The translations under genes and the position numbers were made by a program. Of a stretch of DNA of 5,778 nucleotides, positions 1-5,584 are shown one piece after another. Source of the stretch: Acetobacteraceae bacterium (GTDB taxonomy: Bacteria; Pseudomonadota; Alphaproteobacteria; Acetobacterales; Acetobacteraceae). The DNA lies in NCBI GenBank assembly GCA_947446625.1, contig CANFIE010000267.1, forward strand, positions 1 to 5,778. Reading direction: 5' to 3'. How positions within the stretch are numbered: position 1 is the stretch's first letter; each line of letters begins with the position of its first letter. The notes beneath the pieces were generated by a model, which was given only the letters and a program-made list of their open reading frames with translations, was not told the DNA's origin and searched no databases.

Positions 1-504
1 AAGGTTGAGCAGGCCACGCTGGGCGGCCTGGCGTTCAATGTATTCGCGCTGCGGGTGGCTGTTGGAGACGGCGGTGATGCGCGCCTTGGGGAAGCGCTCG
101 GCCATCCACAGCGAGAGCGAGCCCCAGCCGCAGCCGAGTTCGAGGATGGCCTGGCCGTCGGCGAGTTCGGCATGGCTGGCGGATTCGGCCAGGGCGCATT
201 CCTCGGCCTGGGCCAGGGTGGTGGTGGCGGTGGGGTAGAAGCAGCAGGAGTATTTGCGTCGCGGCCCCAGCACCCAGCCGAAGAAGGCGGGCGGGAGTTC
301 GTAGTGCTGGGCGTTGGCGTCCTCGGGGAACAGCGCGATGGGGCGGCTGAGCATCGCTTCCGCGAATTCGGGCTCGGCGCTGGCTGGGGCCAGGGCCAGC
401 TTGCGGCTGGTGCGGCCCACCAGGGCGGCGATGCCGGCGCGGGTCATGCCGTCGGGCATCGGCAGGCGTTCAATGGCGCGGGTGGCGGTGGCGATGAGGT
501 TCAT
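1..504 (-). CDS. SAM-dependent methyltransferase, cyclopropane-fatty-acyl-phospholipid synthase family (C-terminus beyond window)
   Basis: This is the N-terminal 168 residues of a class I SAM methyltransferase; the rest lies off the left edge. Visible motifs are QHYELP at residues 66-71, a KYSCCFY stretch at 84-90, an AEE segment at 100-102, and the SAM-binding glycine loop ELGCGWGSLSLW at 122-133, followed by ITAVSNS at 143-149. This pattern is typical of proteins annotated as cyclopropane-fatty-acyl-phospholipid synthase family, which transfer a methyl or methylene group from SAM to double bonds of phospholipid acyl chains at the membrane surface. The short N-terminal region before QHYELP differs from classical Cfa, so the product may be a methylated rather than a cyclopropane fatty acid; this is inference. 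The ATG overlaps the stop of the DUF1295 gene (ATGA), which fixes the start and suggests translational coupling. It is the last visible gene of the sigma-factor operon. The family assignment is firm; the substrate is unknown. Confidence 0.9.
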   Translation of the reverse strand, partial: MNLIATATRAIERLPMPDGMTRAGIAALVGRTSRKLALAPASAEPEFAEAMLSRPIALFPEDANAQHYELPPAFFGWVLGPRRKYSCCFYPTATTTLAQAEECALAESASHAELADGQAILELGCGWGSLSLWMAERFPKARITAVSNSHPQREYIERQAAQRGLLNL

Positions 505-1268
505 GGGGTGCCTCCGTTCGGCAGCGGGAAGAAGGCGCTGACGCGCCGTTGATAGGCACGGTAAAGTTCGCCCCGGCTGCGCAGCATCTGCGCTTCCAGC
601 GGCGGAATGCCGGAGACATGCACCAGCAGCCAGTACATGAAGGCCGGGCCGAGCAGCGCCGCCCAGGCGTGGTCCGCACCCAGGGCGAAAACCGGGTAGG
701 CCAGCCAGTGCAGCCATTCGAAGAAGTAGTTGGGGTGGCGCGAGACGGACCACAGCCCGGTGTTGCAGACCTTGCCGTGGTTGCCGGGCAGGGCGCGGAA
801 GCGGGCCAGCTGGCGGTCGGCGATGCCTTCACCGATGACGGCCGTGGCCATGATGAGGACCGCCAGGGCATCGGCCCAGCCGAGGGGGCGGGGCGAGGTG
901 GCGGCGAGCAGCATGGGGATGAGCAGCAGCGCGGCGGCGGCGGCCTGGATCATCAGGAAGCCGAACATGCGGGATTGGTAGGCGGCGCCCCAGAGGGTGC
1001 GGAAATGGGCGTAGCGGGCATCCTCCGCCGCGCCTGCCGTGCGGGAGACGATGTAGAGGCCCAGCCGCAGCGCCCAGGCGGCGACCAGCCCGGCCACCAG
1101 CGCGCCGCGTGGCGTGGCGGCATTCACCAGCGCCACCGCCACCCCGGCCAGGCCGAGGGCGAAGGTCCAGATGGTATCGACCCAGCCGGCATTGTTGAGG
1201 CGGCGTTGCAGCCACCAGGCGAAACCCATGGCAGGGAACAGCGCGAGGGCGATGGCGAGGGTCAGCAT
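501..1268 (-). CDS. DUF1295 integral membrane protein (steroid 5-alpha-reductase C-terminal-like)
   Basis: The 255-residue product is strongly hydrophobic, with about six or seven likely membrane segments (roughly residues 1-20, 33-50, 55-75, 102-122, 130-150, 185-197 and 205-222). Family hallmarks are EDARY at 82-86, SRHPNYF at 176-182 followed by E184, and GIPPLE at 220-225 with tyrosines at 236 and 239 before a closing FFPLP. These resemble the NADPH-binding C-terminal domain of steroid 5-alpha-reductases and isoprenylcysteine methyltransferase-like membrane enzymes. The reaction of DUF1295 proteins is not established in general; reduction or modification of a lipid double bond in the inner membrane is a reasonable inference. 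The length fits the family. The ATG overlaps the stop of the upstream hydrolase gene (ATGA), and its own stop overlaps the methyltransferase ATG. The pairing with a fatty-acyl methyltransferase suggests the two act on the same lipid substrate. Confidence 0.92.
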   Translation of the reverse strand: MLTLAIALALFPAMGFAWWLQRRLNNAGWVDTIWTFALGLAGVAVALVNAATPRGALVAGLVAAWALRLGLYIVSRTAGAAEDARYAHFRTLWGAAYQSRMFGFLMIQAAAAALLLIPMLLAATSPRPLGWADALAVLIMATAVIGEGIADRQLARFRALPGNHGKVCNTGLWSVSRHPNYFFEWLHWLAYPVFALGADHAWAALLGPAFMYWLLVHVSGIPPLEAQMLRSRGELYRAYQRRVSAFFPLPNGGTP

Positions 1269-2128
1269 CAGGCGGCGCTCCGTTGGGTGATGAAGCGCAA
1301 AACGTCTCGGCGCACCGGGGCGATGAAGCCGAGCGGGCCGGCGAAGGCGCCGATGAGGGGGGCGTGGCCGACGCCGGGGTAGATTTCGGCTTCCACCACA
1401 TTGCCGGCGGCGCGCAGCTTTTCCGCCAGGCGGGTGGTGTTGCGCGGCAGCACGATGGCATCGTCGGCGCCATTGCCCAGGAACATGGGCGGTGCGCCGG
1501 GGCTGACGAAGTTGATGGGCTGCGAGGCGGGCCAGGTATCCTCGGGGCCGAAGATGTCGCGCAGGCGCGGGGTTTGCAGCGGCAGGAAATCATAGGGGCC
1601 GGACAGGCCGATGACGCCCTTGAGGTGGCGCGCCGGGTGCAGCCCATGGGCGCCGAGCCAGGCCGGGTTGAGCCCGAGCATGACCGCCATTTGCGCGCCG
1701 GCCGAGTGGCCCATGAGCAGGATCTTGCCGGGGTCGCCGCCGTGTTCGGCGGCGTTGGCGTGCGCCCAGGCGGTGGCGGCGGCGGCGTCCTCCAGGAAGG
1801 CGGGGGAGCGGATTTCGGGGTAGAGGCGGTAGTCCGGCACCATGCAGACCACGCCCTGGGCGGCCAGGGCGGCGCCGAGGAAACGGTACAGGCTGCGCGA
1901 GCCATTGGCCCAGGAGCCGCCGTAGAAGAACACCACCACCGGGGCGTTGCGGGCTTCGGCGGGGGCGTAGATGTCCACGCCGTGGCGCGGGCCGGGGGCA
2001 TAGGCGAGGTCGGTGCGGGTGGTCACGCCCTCACTGGGTGCCACGGCGTTGAGCATGCGGGCGGGCGAGCAGGCGCCGGCCAGCAGGGCGCCGAGCGAGG
2101 CGAGGATGGGACGGCGCAGCTTTTTCAT
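1268..2128 (-). CDS. Alpha/beta-hydrolase fold esterase/lipase-like protein, putative lipoprotein
   Basis: The 286-residue protein begins MKKLRR, followed by a hydrophobic stretch (residues 8-19) and Cys20. This resembles a lipoprotein signal peptide, although the residue three before the Cys is Ala rather than the preferred Leu. The catalytic domain shows the oxyanion-hole-like motif FFYGGSW (67-73; Tyr where many relatives have His), DYRLYP (99-104), nucleophile elbow GHSAG (Ser142), an acidic candidate at Asp222 or Asp223 in GNGADD, and His255 in GVGHAP. This is the carboxylesterase/lipase (BD-FAE or Aes-like) pattern, so a complete Ser-Asp-His triad can be proposed. The predicted location is the periplasmic face of a membrane. 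The chosen ATG overlaps the chrR stop (ATGA). The frame stays open upstream to 2644, but that part runs out of frame through chrR and lacks the signal peptide at its N-terminus. The substrate is unknown; an acyl ester of a membrane lipid would fit its neighbours (inference). Confidence 0.9.
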   Translation of the reverse strand: MKKLRRPILASLGALLAGACSPARMLNAVAPSEGVTTRTDLAYAPGPRHGVDIYAPAEARNAPVVVFFYGGSWANGSRSLYRFLGAALAAQGVVCMVPDYRLYPEIRSPAFLEDAAAATAWAHANAAEHGGDPGKILLMGHSAGAQMAVMLGLNPAWLGAHGLHPARHLKGVIGLSGPYDFLPLQTPRLRDIFGPEDTWPASQPINFVSPGAPPMFLGNGADDAIVLPRNTTRLAEKLRAAGNVVEAEIYPGVGHAPLIGAFAGPLGFIAPVRRDVLRFITQRSAA

Positions 2129-2739
2129 ACGCCAACCAGCGGCTGCACCAGCCGGGCCAGCCAGCCATGGGCGCGCAGCCGGCCGGTGGTGGAGATGAGG
2201 CAGATGCAGTCCTGGCCCATCGGCAGGGCTTCGGGCTGATGGTCCAGCTCGGGGTCGCCCTCGGCCACGTCGCCGGCGTGGTATTCGCCGGTTTCGTCGC
2301 CAAAGGCGCCTTGCAGCACCAGGGTCAGCTCGGTGCCGGTATGGCCATGGGCGGGCAGCTTCATGCCCGGGGCCACGCGAATGAGGTCGAGCCGGGCGTC
2401 GTCGGTGCCGCGGCGTTGCAGCGGCATCAGGCGCATGCCCGGGGCTATCCACCACCAGCGGCCGGTTGCCAGTTCCGCCAGGGTGCGGGGGGCGGGGCGG
2501 GGCGGGGGTAGGGGCGTGGCGCCATCCAGCCCCGCGAAGGCGCGGGCCAGGGCGTCCGGCGCCATGGCGGCGGGGGCGAGTTCGGCCAACAGGGCGCCAC
2601 CGGCTTCGCGCGCCAGGGTGGCCTGGGCGCGGCAATGCGGGCACTGCGCCATATGGGCGCGCAGCACCACGCTGTGCGTGGGCGGCAGGTGGCCGGCGGC
2701 ATGGGCGAGCAGCGTGGCCTCGGAGGGGTGGCGGGTCAT
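2125..2739 (-). CDS. chrR: ChrR-like anti-sigma factor with zinc-binding N-terminal domain and cupin C-terminal domain
   Basis: The 204-residue protein has the two-domain layout of ChrR, the anti-sigma factor that holds RpoE inactive and releases it on exposure to singlet oxygen. The N-terminal anti-sigma domain has the zinc signature His29-x3-Cys33-x2-Cys36 and His4 as a likely fourth ligand. A proline-rich linker (about 75-85) leads to a cupin-like domain with His131-Gly-His133-x3-Glu137 and a later His167, matching the four metal ligands described in Rhodobacter sphaeroides ChrR. Cys178-Ile-Cys180 sits where that protein has a C-x-C pair linked to stress responsiveness. Length is close to the Rhodobacter protein (about 213 residues). 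The ATG overlaps the sigma-factor stop (ATGA), giving near-equal synthesis of partner and inhibitor. It is cytoplasmic. The family call is strong from motifs and from its position beside the sigma gene; the actual inducing signal is inferred from the family. Confidence 0.94.
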   Translation of the reverse strand: MTRHPSEATLLAHAAGHLPPTHSVVLRAHMAQCPHCRAQATLAREAGGALLAELAPAAMAPDALARAFAGLDGATPLPPPRPAPRTLAELATGRWWWIAPGMRLMPLQRRGTDDARLDLIRVAPGMKLPAHGHTGTELTLVLQGAFGDETGEYHAGDVAEGDPELDHQPEALPMGQDCICLISTTGRLRAHGWLARLVQPLVGV

Positions 2740-3389
2740 TTCAGTTCGTCCAGCAGGGTCCGCAGCCGCGCCATGGCCAGGCGCAGGCGGGATTTCACGG
2801 TGCCGAGCGGAATGCCGAGGGCTTGCTCGATTTCGGCATGCGGGCGGTCGTCGAAGAAGGAGAGGCGGACCACATCGGCCTGTTCGGCCGGCAGGCGGGC
2901 CATGGCGGTGCGCAGGCGCTCGGCACGCTGGGCGCTGTGGAGTTGGTGGTCGGCCGGGGTGGGGGCAGGGGCGGCGTCGGTGGGGTCTTCCTCCACCTGG
3001 GCCAGGCGGTCGCGCCGGGCGGCATCCACCCGCAGGTTGCGGGCAATGGTGAAGATCCAGGCCGCGGCGCCGGTGGTTTCGGGGTTGAACTGGGCGGCCT
3101 TGCGCCAGACCAGCAGCAGGCATTCCTGGGCCAGTTCCTCGGCCCGGGCGGCGGGCAGGCCCAGGCGCAGCAGATAAGCCTTCACCCGTGGCGCGAAATA
3201 GCTGAACAATTGCGCGAAGGCGGCGCGGTCGCCCCGGGTGGCAATGGCGTGCAGCCAGCGGGCGGCGTCGGCGGCCAACGTGGGTTCGCTCATGCCGGGG
3301 GGCGCCGCTGGGGGTGCCGCTGGGGCCGGGGCCGGCGGGGCGGTGCTGGGCAGGCCCCCTGGCTGCGGCGGTGGTGTGAGCTCAATCAT
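2736..3389 (-). CDS. rpoE: ECF RNA polymerase sigma factor, RpoE/ECF11 type (partner of ChrR)
   Basis: The product directs RNA polymerase to stress promoters when released by ChrR. Sigma region 2 spans about residues 56-125 (FAQLFSYFAPRVKAYLL, AEELAQECLLLVW, WIFTIARNLRVDAARR); region 4 spans about 155-215 with the helix-turn-helix HAEIEQALGIPLGTVKSRLRL. FAPRVK, WIFTIARN and LPLGT/IPLGT-VKSR agree closely with the Rhodobacter RpoE sequence as I recall it. The start is uncertain. ATG at 3389 has a purine-rich GAAAGGG just upstream but adds a 32-residue Pro/Ala-rich N-terminus (residues 1-32) not expected in the family. ATG at 3293 gives MSEPTL and a 185-residue protein of typical ECF length but has no visible ribosome-binding site. 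The gene leads the left operon and overlaps chrR by ATGA. Its own proposed promoter lies immediately upstream, implying autoregulation. Confidence 0.92.
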   Translation of the reverse strand: MIELTPPPQPGGLPSTAPPAPAPAAPPAAPPGMSEPTLAADAARWLHAIATRGDRAAFAQLFSYFAPRVKAYLLRLGLPAARAEELAQECLLLVWRKAAQFNPETTGAAAWIFTIARNLRVDAARRDRLAQVEEDPTDAAPAPTPADHQLHSAQRAERLRTAMARLPAEQADVVRLSFFDDRPHAEIEQALGIPLGTVKSRLRLAMARLRTLLDELK

Positions 3390-3391
3390 GG

Positions 3392-3398
3392 CCCTTTC
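3392..3398 (-). promoter_or_regulatory. Possible ribosome-binding site for the long form of the sigma factor
   Basis: On the minus strand GAAAGGG lies two bases before the ATG at 3389. It is a purine-rich Shine-Dalgarno-like stretch, but the spacing is shorter than ideal. If transcription begins where the overlapping promoter predicts, this sequence would lie largely upstream of the RNA start and could not function. It is therefore weak support for the 3389 start. Confidence 0.35.
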
Positions 3399-3424
3399 AA
3401 CGCATGGGCTGGTGGGTTGGATCA
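3396..3424 (-). promoter_or_regulatory. Predicted ECF11/RpoE-type promoter of the sigma factor-chrR operon
   Basis: On the minus strand the -35 element TGATCC occupies 3424-3419. After a 17-base spacer beginning AACC and ending CCATGC comes GTTGAA at about 3401-3396, as the -10. TGATCC is the known -35 of RpoE-dependent promoters in Rhodobacter sphaeroides, and a CGT-containing -10 is common for ECF sigma factors. The strong support is that the plus-strand promoter 13 bp away has the same layout and nearly the same extended -35 and -10 flanks. The expected RNA start is near 3389-3392, almost on the upstream ATG of the sigma gene. Confidence 0.72.
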
Positions 3425-3463
3425 CTGGTGGTTGGGGTGATCCAACCGGCGCGGCCATGCGTT
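3399..3463. repeat. 65-bp two-part inverted repeat carrying mirror-image promoters
   Basis: Two nested perfect inverted repeats share one axis at 3431. The inner arms are GGTTGGATCAC (3415-3425) and GTGATCCAACC (3437-3447), separated by 11 bp. The outer arms are AACGCATGG (3399-3407) and CCATGCGTT (3455-3463). The 7-bp stretches between inner and outer arms are not conserved. The arms coincide with the -35 and -10 regions of the two predicted divergent promoters, so the symmetry is best explained by two copies of one promoter facing apart, though it could also serve as an operator for a dimeric regulator. Confidence 0.9.
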
Positions 3464-3466
3464 TGG
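3438..3466 (+). promoter_or_regulatory. Predicted ECF11/RpoE-type promoter of the FAD oxidoreductase operon
   Basis: TGATCC at 3438-3443 is followed by a 17-base spacer and GTTTGG at 3461-3466. The first ten bases (TGATCCAACC) and the block CCATGCGTT are identical to the opposite-facing promoter. The expected RNA start is around 3471-3474, leaving a leader of about 30 bases with a good ribosome-binding site before the ATG at 3504. This would place the right operon under the sigma factor encoded by the left operon. Confidence 0.72.
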
Positions 3467-3492
3467 TTGGTGATTGGCCATGATGGCAGGTT

Positions 3493-3498
3493 AAGGGG
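3493..3498 (+). promoter_or_regulatory. Ribosome-binding site of the FAD oxidoreductase gene
   Basis: AAGGGG lies five bases before the ATG at 3504, a standard spacing. It supports that start over other in-frame choices and is the only clear Shine-Dalgarno sequence at a non-overlapping gene start in the window. Confidence 0.75.
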
Positions 3499-3503
3499 TC
3501 GCG

Positions 3504-4811
3504 ATGCAGCAGGACGGCACAAGGTTGCGGGTTGCCGTGGTGGGCGGAGGCATTTCCGGGCTTTCCGCTGCCTGGCTGCTGGCGCAGGGCCATGAGGTGA
3601 CGCTGTACGAGGCGGCGCCGCGCCTGGGCGGGCATACCCGCACCATTCAGGTGCCGGGCACCGGGCCGGTGGATATCGGCTTCATTGTCTATAACGAGGC
3701 GACCTACCCCAACCTGGTGGCGTTGTTCCGCCATTTGGGCGTGGCGACGCGGGCGAGCGACATGTCATTCGGCGTTTCGCTGGATGGCGGGCGGCGGGAA
3801 TATGCCGGCACCAACCTGGGCGGGCTGCTGGCGCAGCCGGGTAATGCGCTGAGCCCGCGCTTCTGGGGCATGCTGCGCGACCTGGTGCGGTTTTACCGCG
3901 AGGCGCCGCAGGATGCCGCCGGGCTGGAACGCGATTTGATCAGCCTGGATGCCTATTTGGCCGGCAAGGGCTATGGCGCGGGCTTCGTGCAGGACCATCT
4001 GCTGCCCATGGCGGCGGCGATATGGTCCACCCCGGCGGCGGAGGTGGGGGCTTATCCGGCCACGGCCTTCATTCGGTTTTGCGAGAATCACGGGCTGCTG
4101 CAACTGACCAACCGGCCGGTGTGGCGCACCGTGGTGGGCGGCAGCAGCGCCTATATCAGCAAGCTGACGGCGCCCTATGCGGATGGGATTCGGCTGGGCT
4201 GTGGCGTGGTGGGGCTGCGGCGCGAGGCTGATGGCGTGCTGCTGCGTGACAGCCAGGGCGGCCAGGCGCGGTACGACCATGTGGTGATTGCCAGCCATGC
4301 GCCGCAGGCGCTGGCCATGCTGGAAGATGCCTCGGATGCCGAGGTGGCGCTGCTGGGCAGCGTGCGCACGGCGCCGAACCAGGTGGTGCTGCATCGGGAC
4401 GCGCGGATGATGCCACGCCGCCGCCGCGCCTGGGCGAGCTGGAACTATATCGGCCATCCGGGTGGCGAGTTGTGCGTTACGTACTGGATGGACCATTTGA
4501 TGGGGCTGCGTGCGCCGGGCCGGCACTTCGTGACGCTGAACCCGCCCGAGACGCCGGAGGAGGTGCTGCATGCGGAGACGCTGGCGCATCCGCAGTTTGA
4601 TGCCGCCGCGCTGCGCGCGCAGAAGGCGCTGTGGAGCTTGCAGGGCACGCGGCGCACCTGGTTCTGCGGCGCCTGGTTTGGCGCGGGCTTCCATGAGGAT
4701 GGCTTGCAGGCCGGGCTGGCGGTTGCCGAGCGGCTGGGCGGGGTGAATCGGCCCTGGGGCATGCCGGCGCAGGCGCCGCGCATTCCGCTGCCCGCGCTGG
4801 TGGCGGCGTGA
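3504..4811 (+). CDS. FAD-dependent amine-oxidase-type oxidoreductase, candidate phospholipid acyl-chain desaturase
   Basis: The 435-residue flavoprotein starts with the dinucleotide-binding Rossmann fold: VVGGGISGLSAAW (12-24), acidic Glu36 at the end of strand 2 (LYEA), and RLGGHT (40-45), the R-x-G-G motif of the amine oxidase/phytoene desaturase group. DIGFIVYNE (57-65), WSTP (174-177), VVGGSSAYI (210-218) and the C-terminal FAD-contact segment FCGAWFGAGFHEDGLQAG (387-404) fit bacterial proteins annotated as NAD/FAD-dependent oxidoreductase or cyclopropene fatty acid synthesis protein. Members linked to the RpoE regulon in Rhodobacter are implicated in furan fatty acid formation, where a desaturase step (UfaD) acts on a methylated acyl chain. 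I consider this gene the best UfaD-type candidate here, but orthology is inferred. No signal peptide is seen. It is the first gene of the right operon, and its stop overlaps the next ATG by one base (TGATG). Confidence 0.93.
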   Translation: MQQDGTRLRVAVVGGGISGLSAAWLLAQGHEVTLYEAAPRLGGHTRTIQVPGTGPVDIGFIVYNEATYPNLVALFRHLGVATRASDMSFGVSLDGGRREYAGTNLGGLLAQPGNALSPRFWGMLRDLVRFYREAPQDAAGLERDLISLDAYLAGKGYGAGFVQDHLLPMAAAIWSTPAAEVGAYPATAFIRFCENHGLLQLTNRPVWRTVVGGSSAYISKLTAPYADGIRLGCGVVGLRREADGVLLRDSQGGQARYDHVVIASHAPQALAMLEDASDAEVALLGSVRTAPNQVVLHRDARMMPRRRRAWASWNYIGHPGGELCVTYWMDHLMGLRAPGRHFVTLNPPETPEEVLHAETLAHPQFDAAALRAQKALWSLQGTRRTWFCGAWFGAGFHEDGLQAGLAVAERLGGVNRPWGMPAQAPRIPLPALVAA

Positions 4812-5584
4812 TGCGCTCGGCGCTTTATACCGGCACGGTGGTGCATGCGCGCAGCCGGCCGGTGCGGCATAGGCTGCGCTACCGGCTGCTGAACCTGCTG
4901 CTGGACCTGGATGAATTGCCGGCGCTGGACAAGCGGCTGCGGCTGTTTGGGCATAATCGCTGGGGGTTGTTCTCGTTTCGGGAGGCTGACCATGGCGATG
5001 GCAGCGCCACGCCGCTGCGCGCCCAGGTGGAGCGCTTGCTGCGCAATGCCGGGCTGGAGCCGGCGGGCGGACGGATCAGCGTGCTGTGCATGCCGCGCCT
5101 GCTGGGCATGGTGTTCAATCCGCTGAGCGTTTATTTTTGCCACGCGGCGGACGGTGCGTTGCAGGCGGTGCTGTATGAGGTGAACAACACCTTTGGCCAG
5201 CGGCATTCCTACCTGATTCCCGTGCCGGCTGGGGCGGATGCGGTGCTGCGGCAGCATTGCGCCAAGCAGTTCTACGTGTCGCCCTTCATGGATATGGCGC
5301 TGGAATACAAGTTTCGGCTGGCGGTGCCGGATGCGGCGCTGAGCCTGGCGATGGAAGTGCATGATGCCGAAGGGGCGATGCTGTTTGCCGCCTTTGCCGC
5401 GCGTCGCCGTGAGTTGAGCGACGGGGCGCTGCTGCGCGGGTTTTTGGCGCATCCGCTGCTGGCGCTGAAGGTGCTGGGTGGCATTCATTGGGAAGCGCTG
5501 AAGCTGTGGCGCAAGGGCATGGCGCTGCGGCCGCGCCCGGCGCCGCCCACCTTGCCCGTGAGCCTGGCGGAGCCGAGCCGATGA
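4811..5584 (+). CDS. DUF1365 domain-containing protein
   Basis: The 257-residue product shows the family pattern along its length: a start of MRSALYTGTVVHARSRPVRHRLRY, here given in part as LYTGTVVHARSRP (5-17), LFSFREADHG (53-62), GRISVLCMPRLLGMVFNPLS as the block at 87-106, EVNNTFGQRHSY (123-134), KQFYVSPFMDM (152-162) and a C-terminal HPLLALKVLGGIHWEALKLW segment (214-233). DUF1365 proteins have no settled biochemical role. They recur beside FAD oxidoreductases and cyclopropane-fatty-acid-synthase-type methyltransferases, so a role in modifying or oxidising phospholipid acyl chains is inferred; the conserved His, Asn and Glu residues could be functional but I see no classical cofactor motif. 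An alternative GTG start one codon upstream (4808) is possible. ATG at 4811 is preferred because it overlaps the preceding stop as TGATG. The stop overlaps the next ATG (ATGA). Confidence 0.93.
   Translation: MRSALYTGTVVHARSRPVRHRLRYRLLNLLLDLDELPALDKRLRLFGHNRWGLFSFREADHGDGSATPLRAQVERLLRNAGLEPAGGRISVLCMPRLLGMVFNPLSVYFCHAADGALQAVLYEVNNTFGQRHSYLIPVPAGADAVLRQHCAKQFYVSPFMDMALEYKFRLAVPDAALSLAMEVHDAEGAMLFAAFAARRRELSDGALLRGFLAHPLLALKVLGGIHWEALKLWRKGMALRPRPAPPTLPVSLAEPSR

Noticed and set aside
947..952. A further TGATCC on the minus strand inside the DUF1295 gene
   Set aside because: There is no GTT-type -10 after 17 bases and it lies within coding sequence; a six-base match is expected by chance.
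55..2239. Long plus-strand open frames rich in Gly, Ala and Arg opposite the left operon
   Set aside because: They mirror real minus-strand genes with recognisable motifs, have low-complexity composition expected from GC-rich antisense frames, and show no domain of their own.
2129..2644. Upstream extension of the hydrolase reading frame (a 458-residue version)
   Set aside because: It runs through chrR in another frame, is dominated by Arg/Pro/His, and the true N-terminus is marked by a signal peptide and the ATGA overlap at 2128.
2740..3123. Upstream extension of the chrR frame through the sigma-factor gene
   Set aside because: The ChrR family start with the His4 ligand fits the ATG at 2739; the extension is out-of-frame sigma-factor sequence.
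3390..3734. Extension of the sigma-factor frame beyond 3389 to an ATG at 3734
   Set aside because: It would cross the divergent promoter palindrome and enter the oppositely transcribed FAD gene; the residues resemble no sigma-factor region.
5073..5078. TGATCC on the minus strand inside the DUF1365 gene
   Set aside because: It is antisense, within a gene, and lacks the AACC extension and CCATGCGTT block seen at the two proposed promoters.
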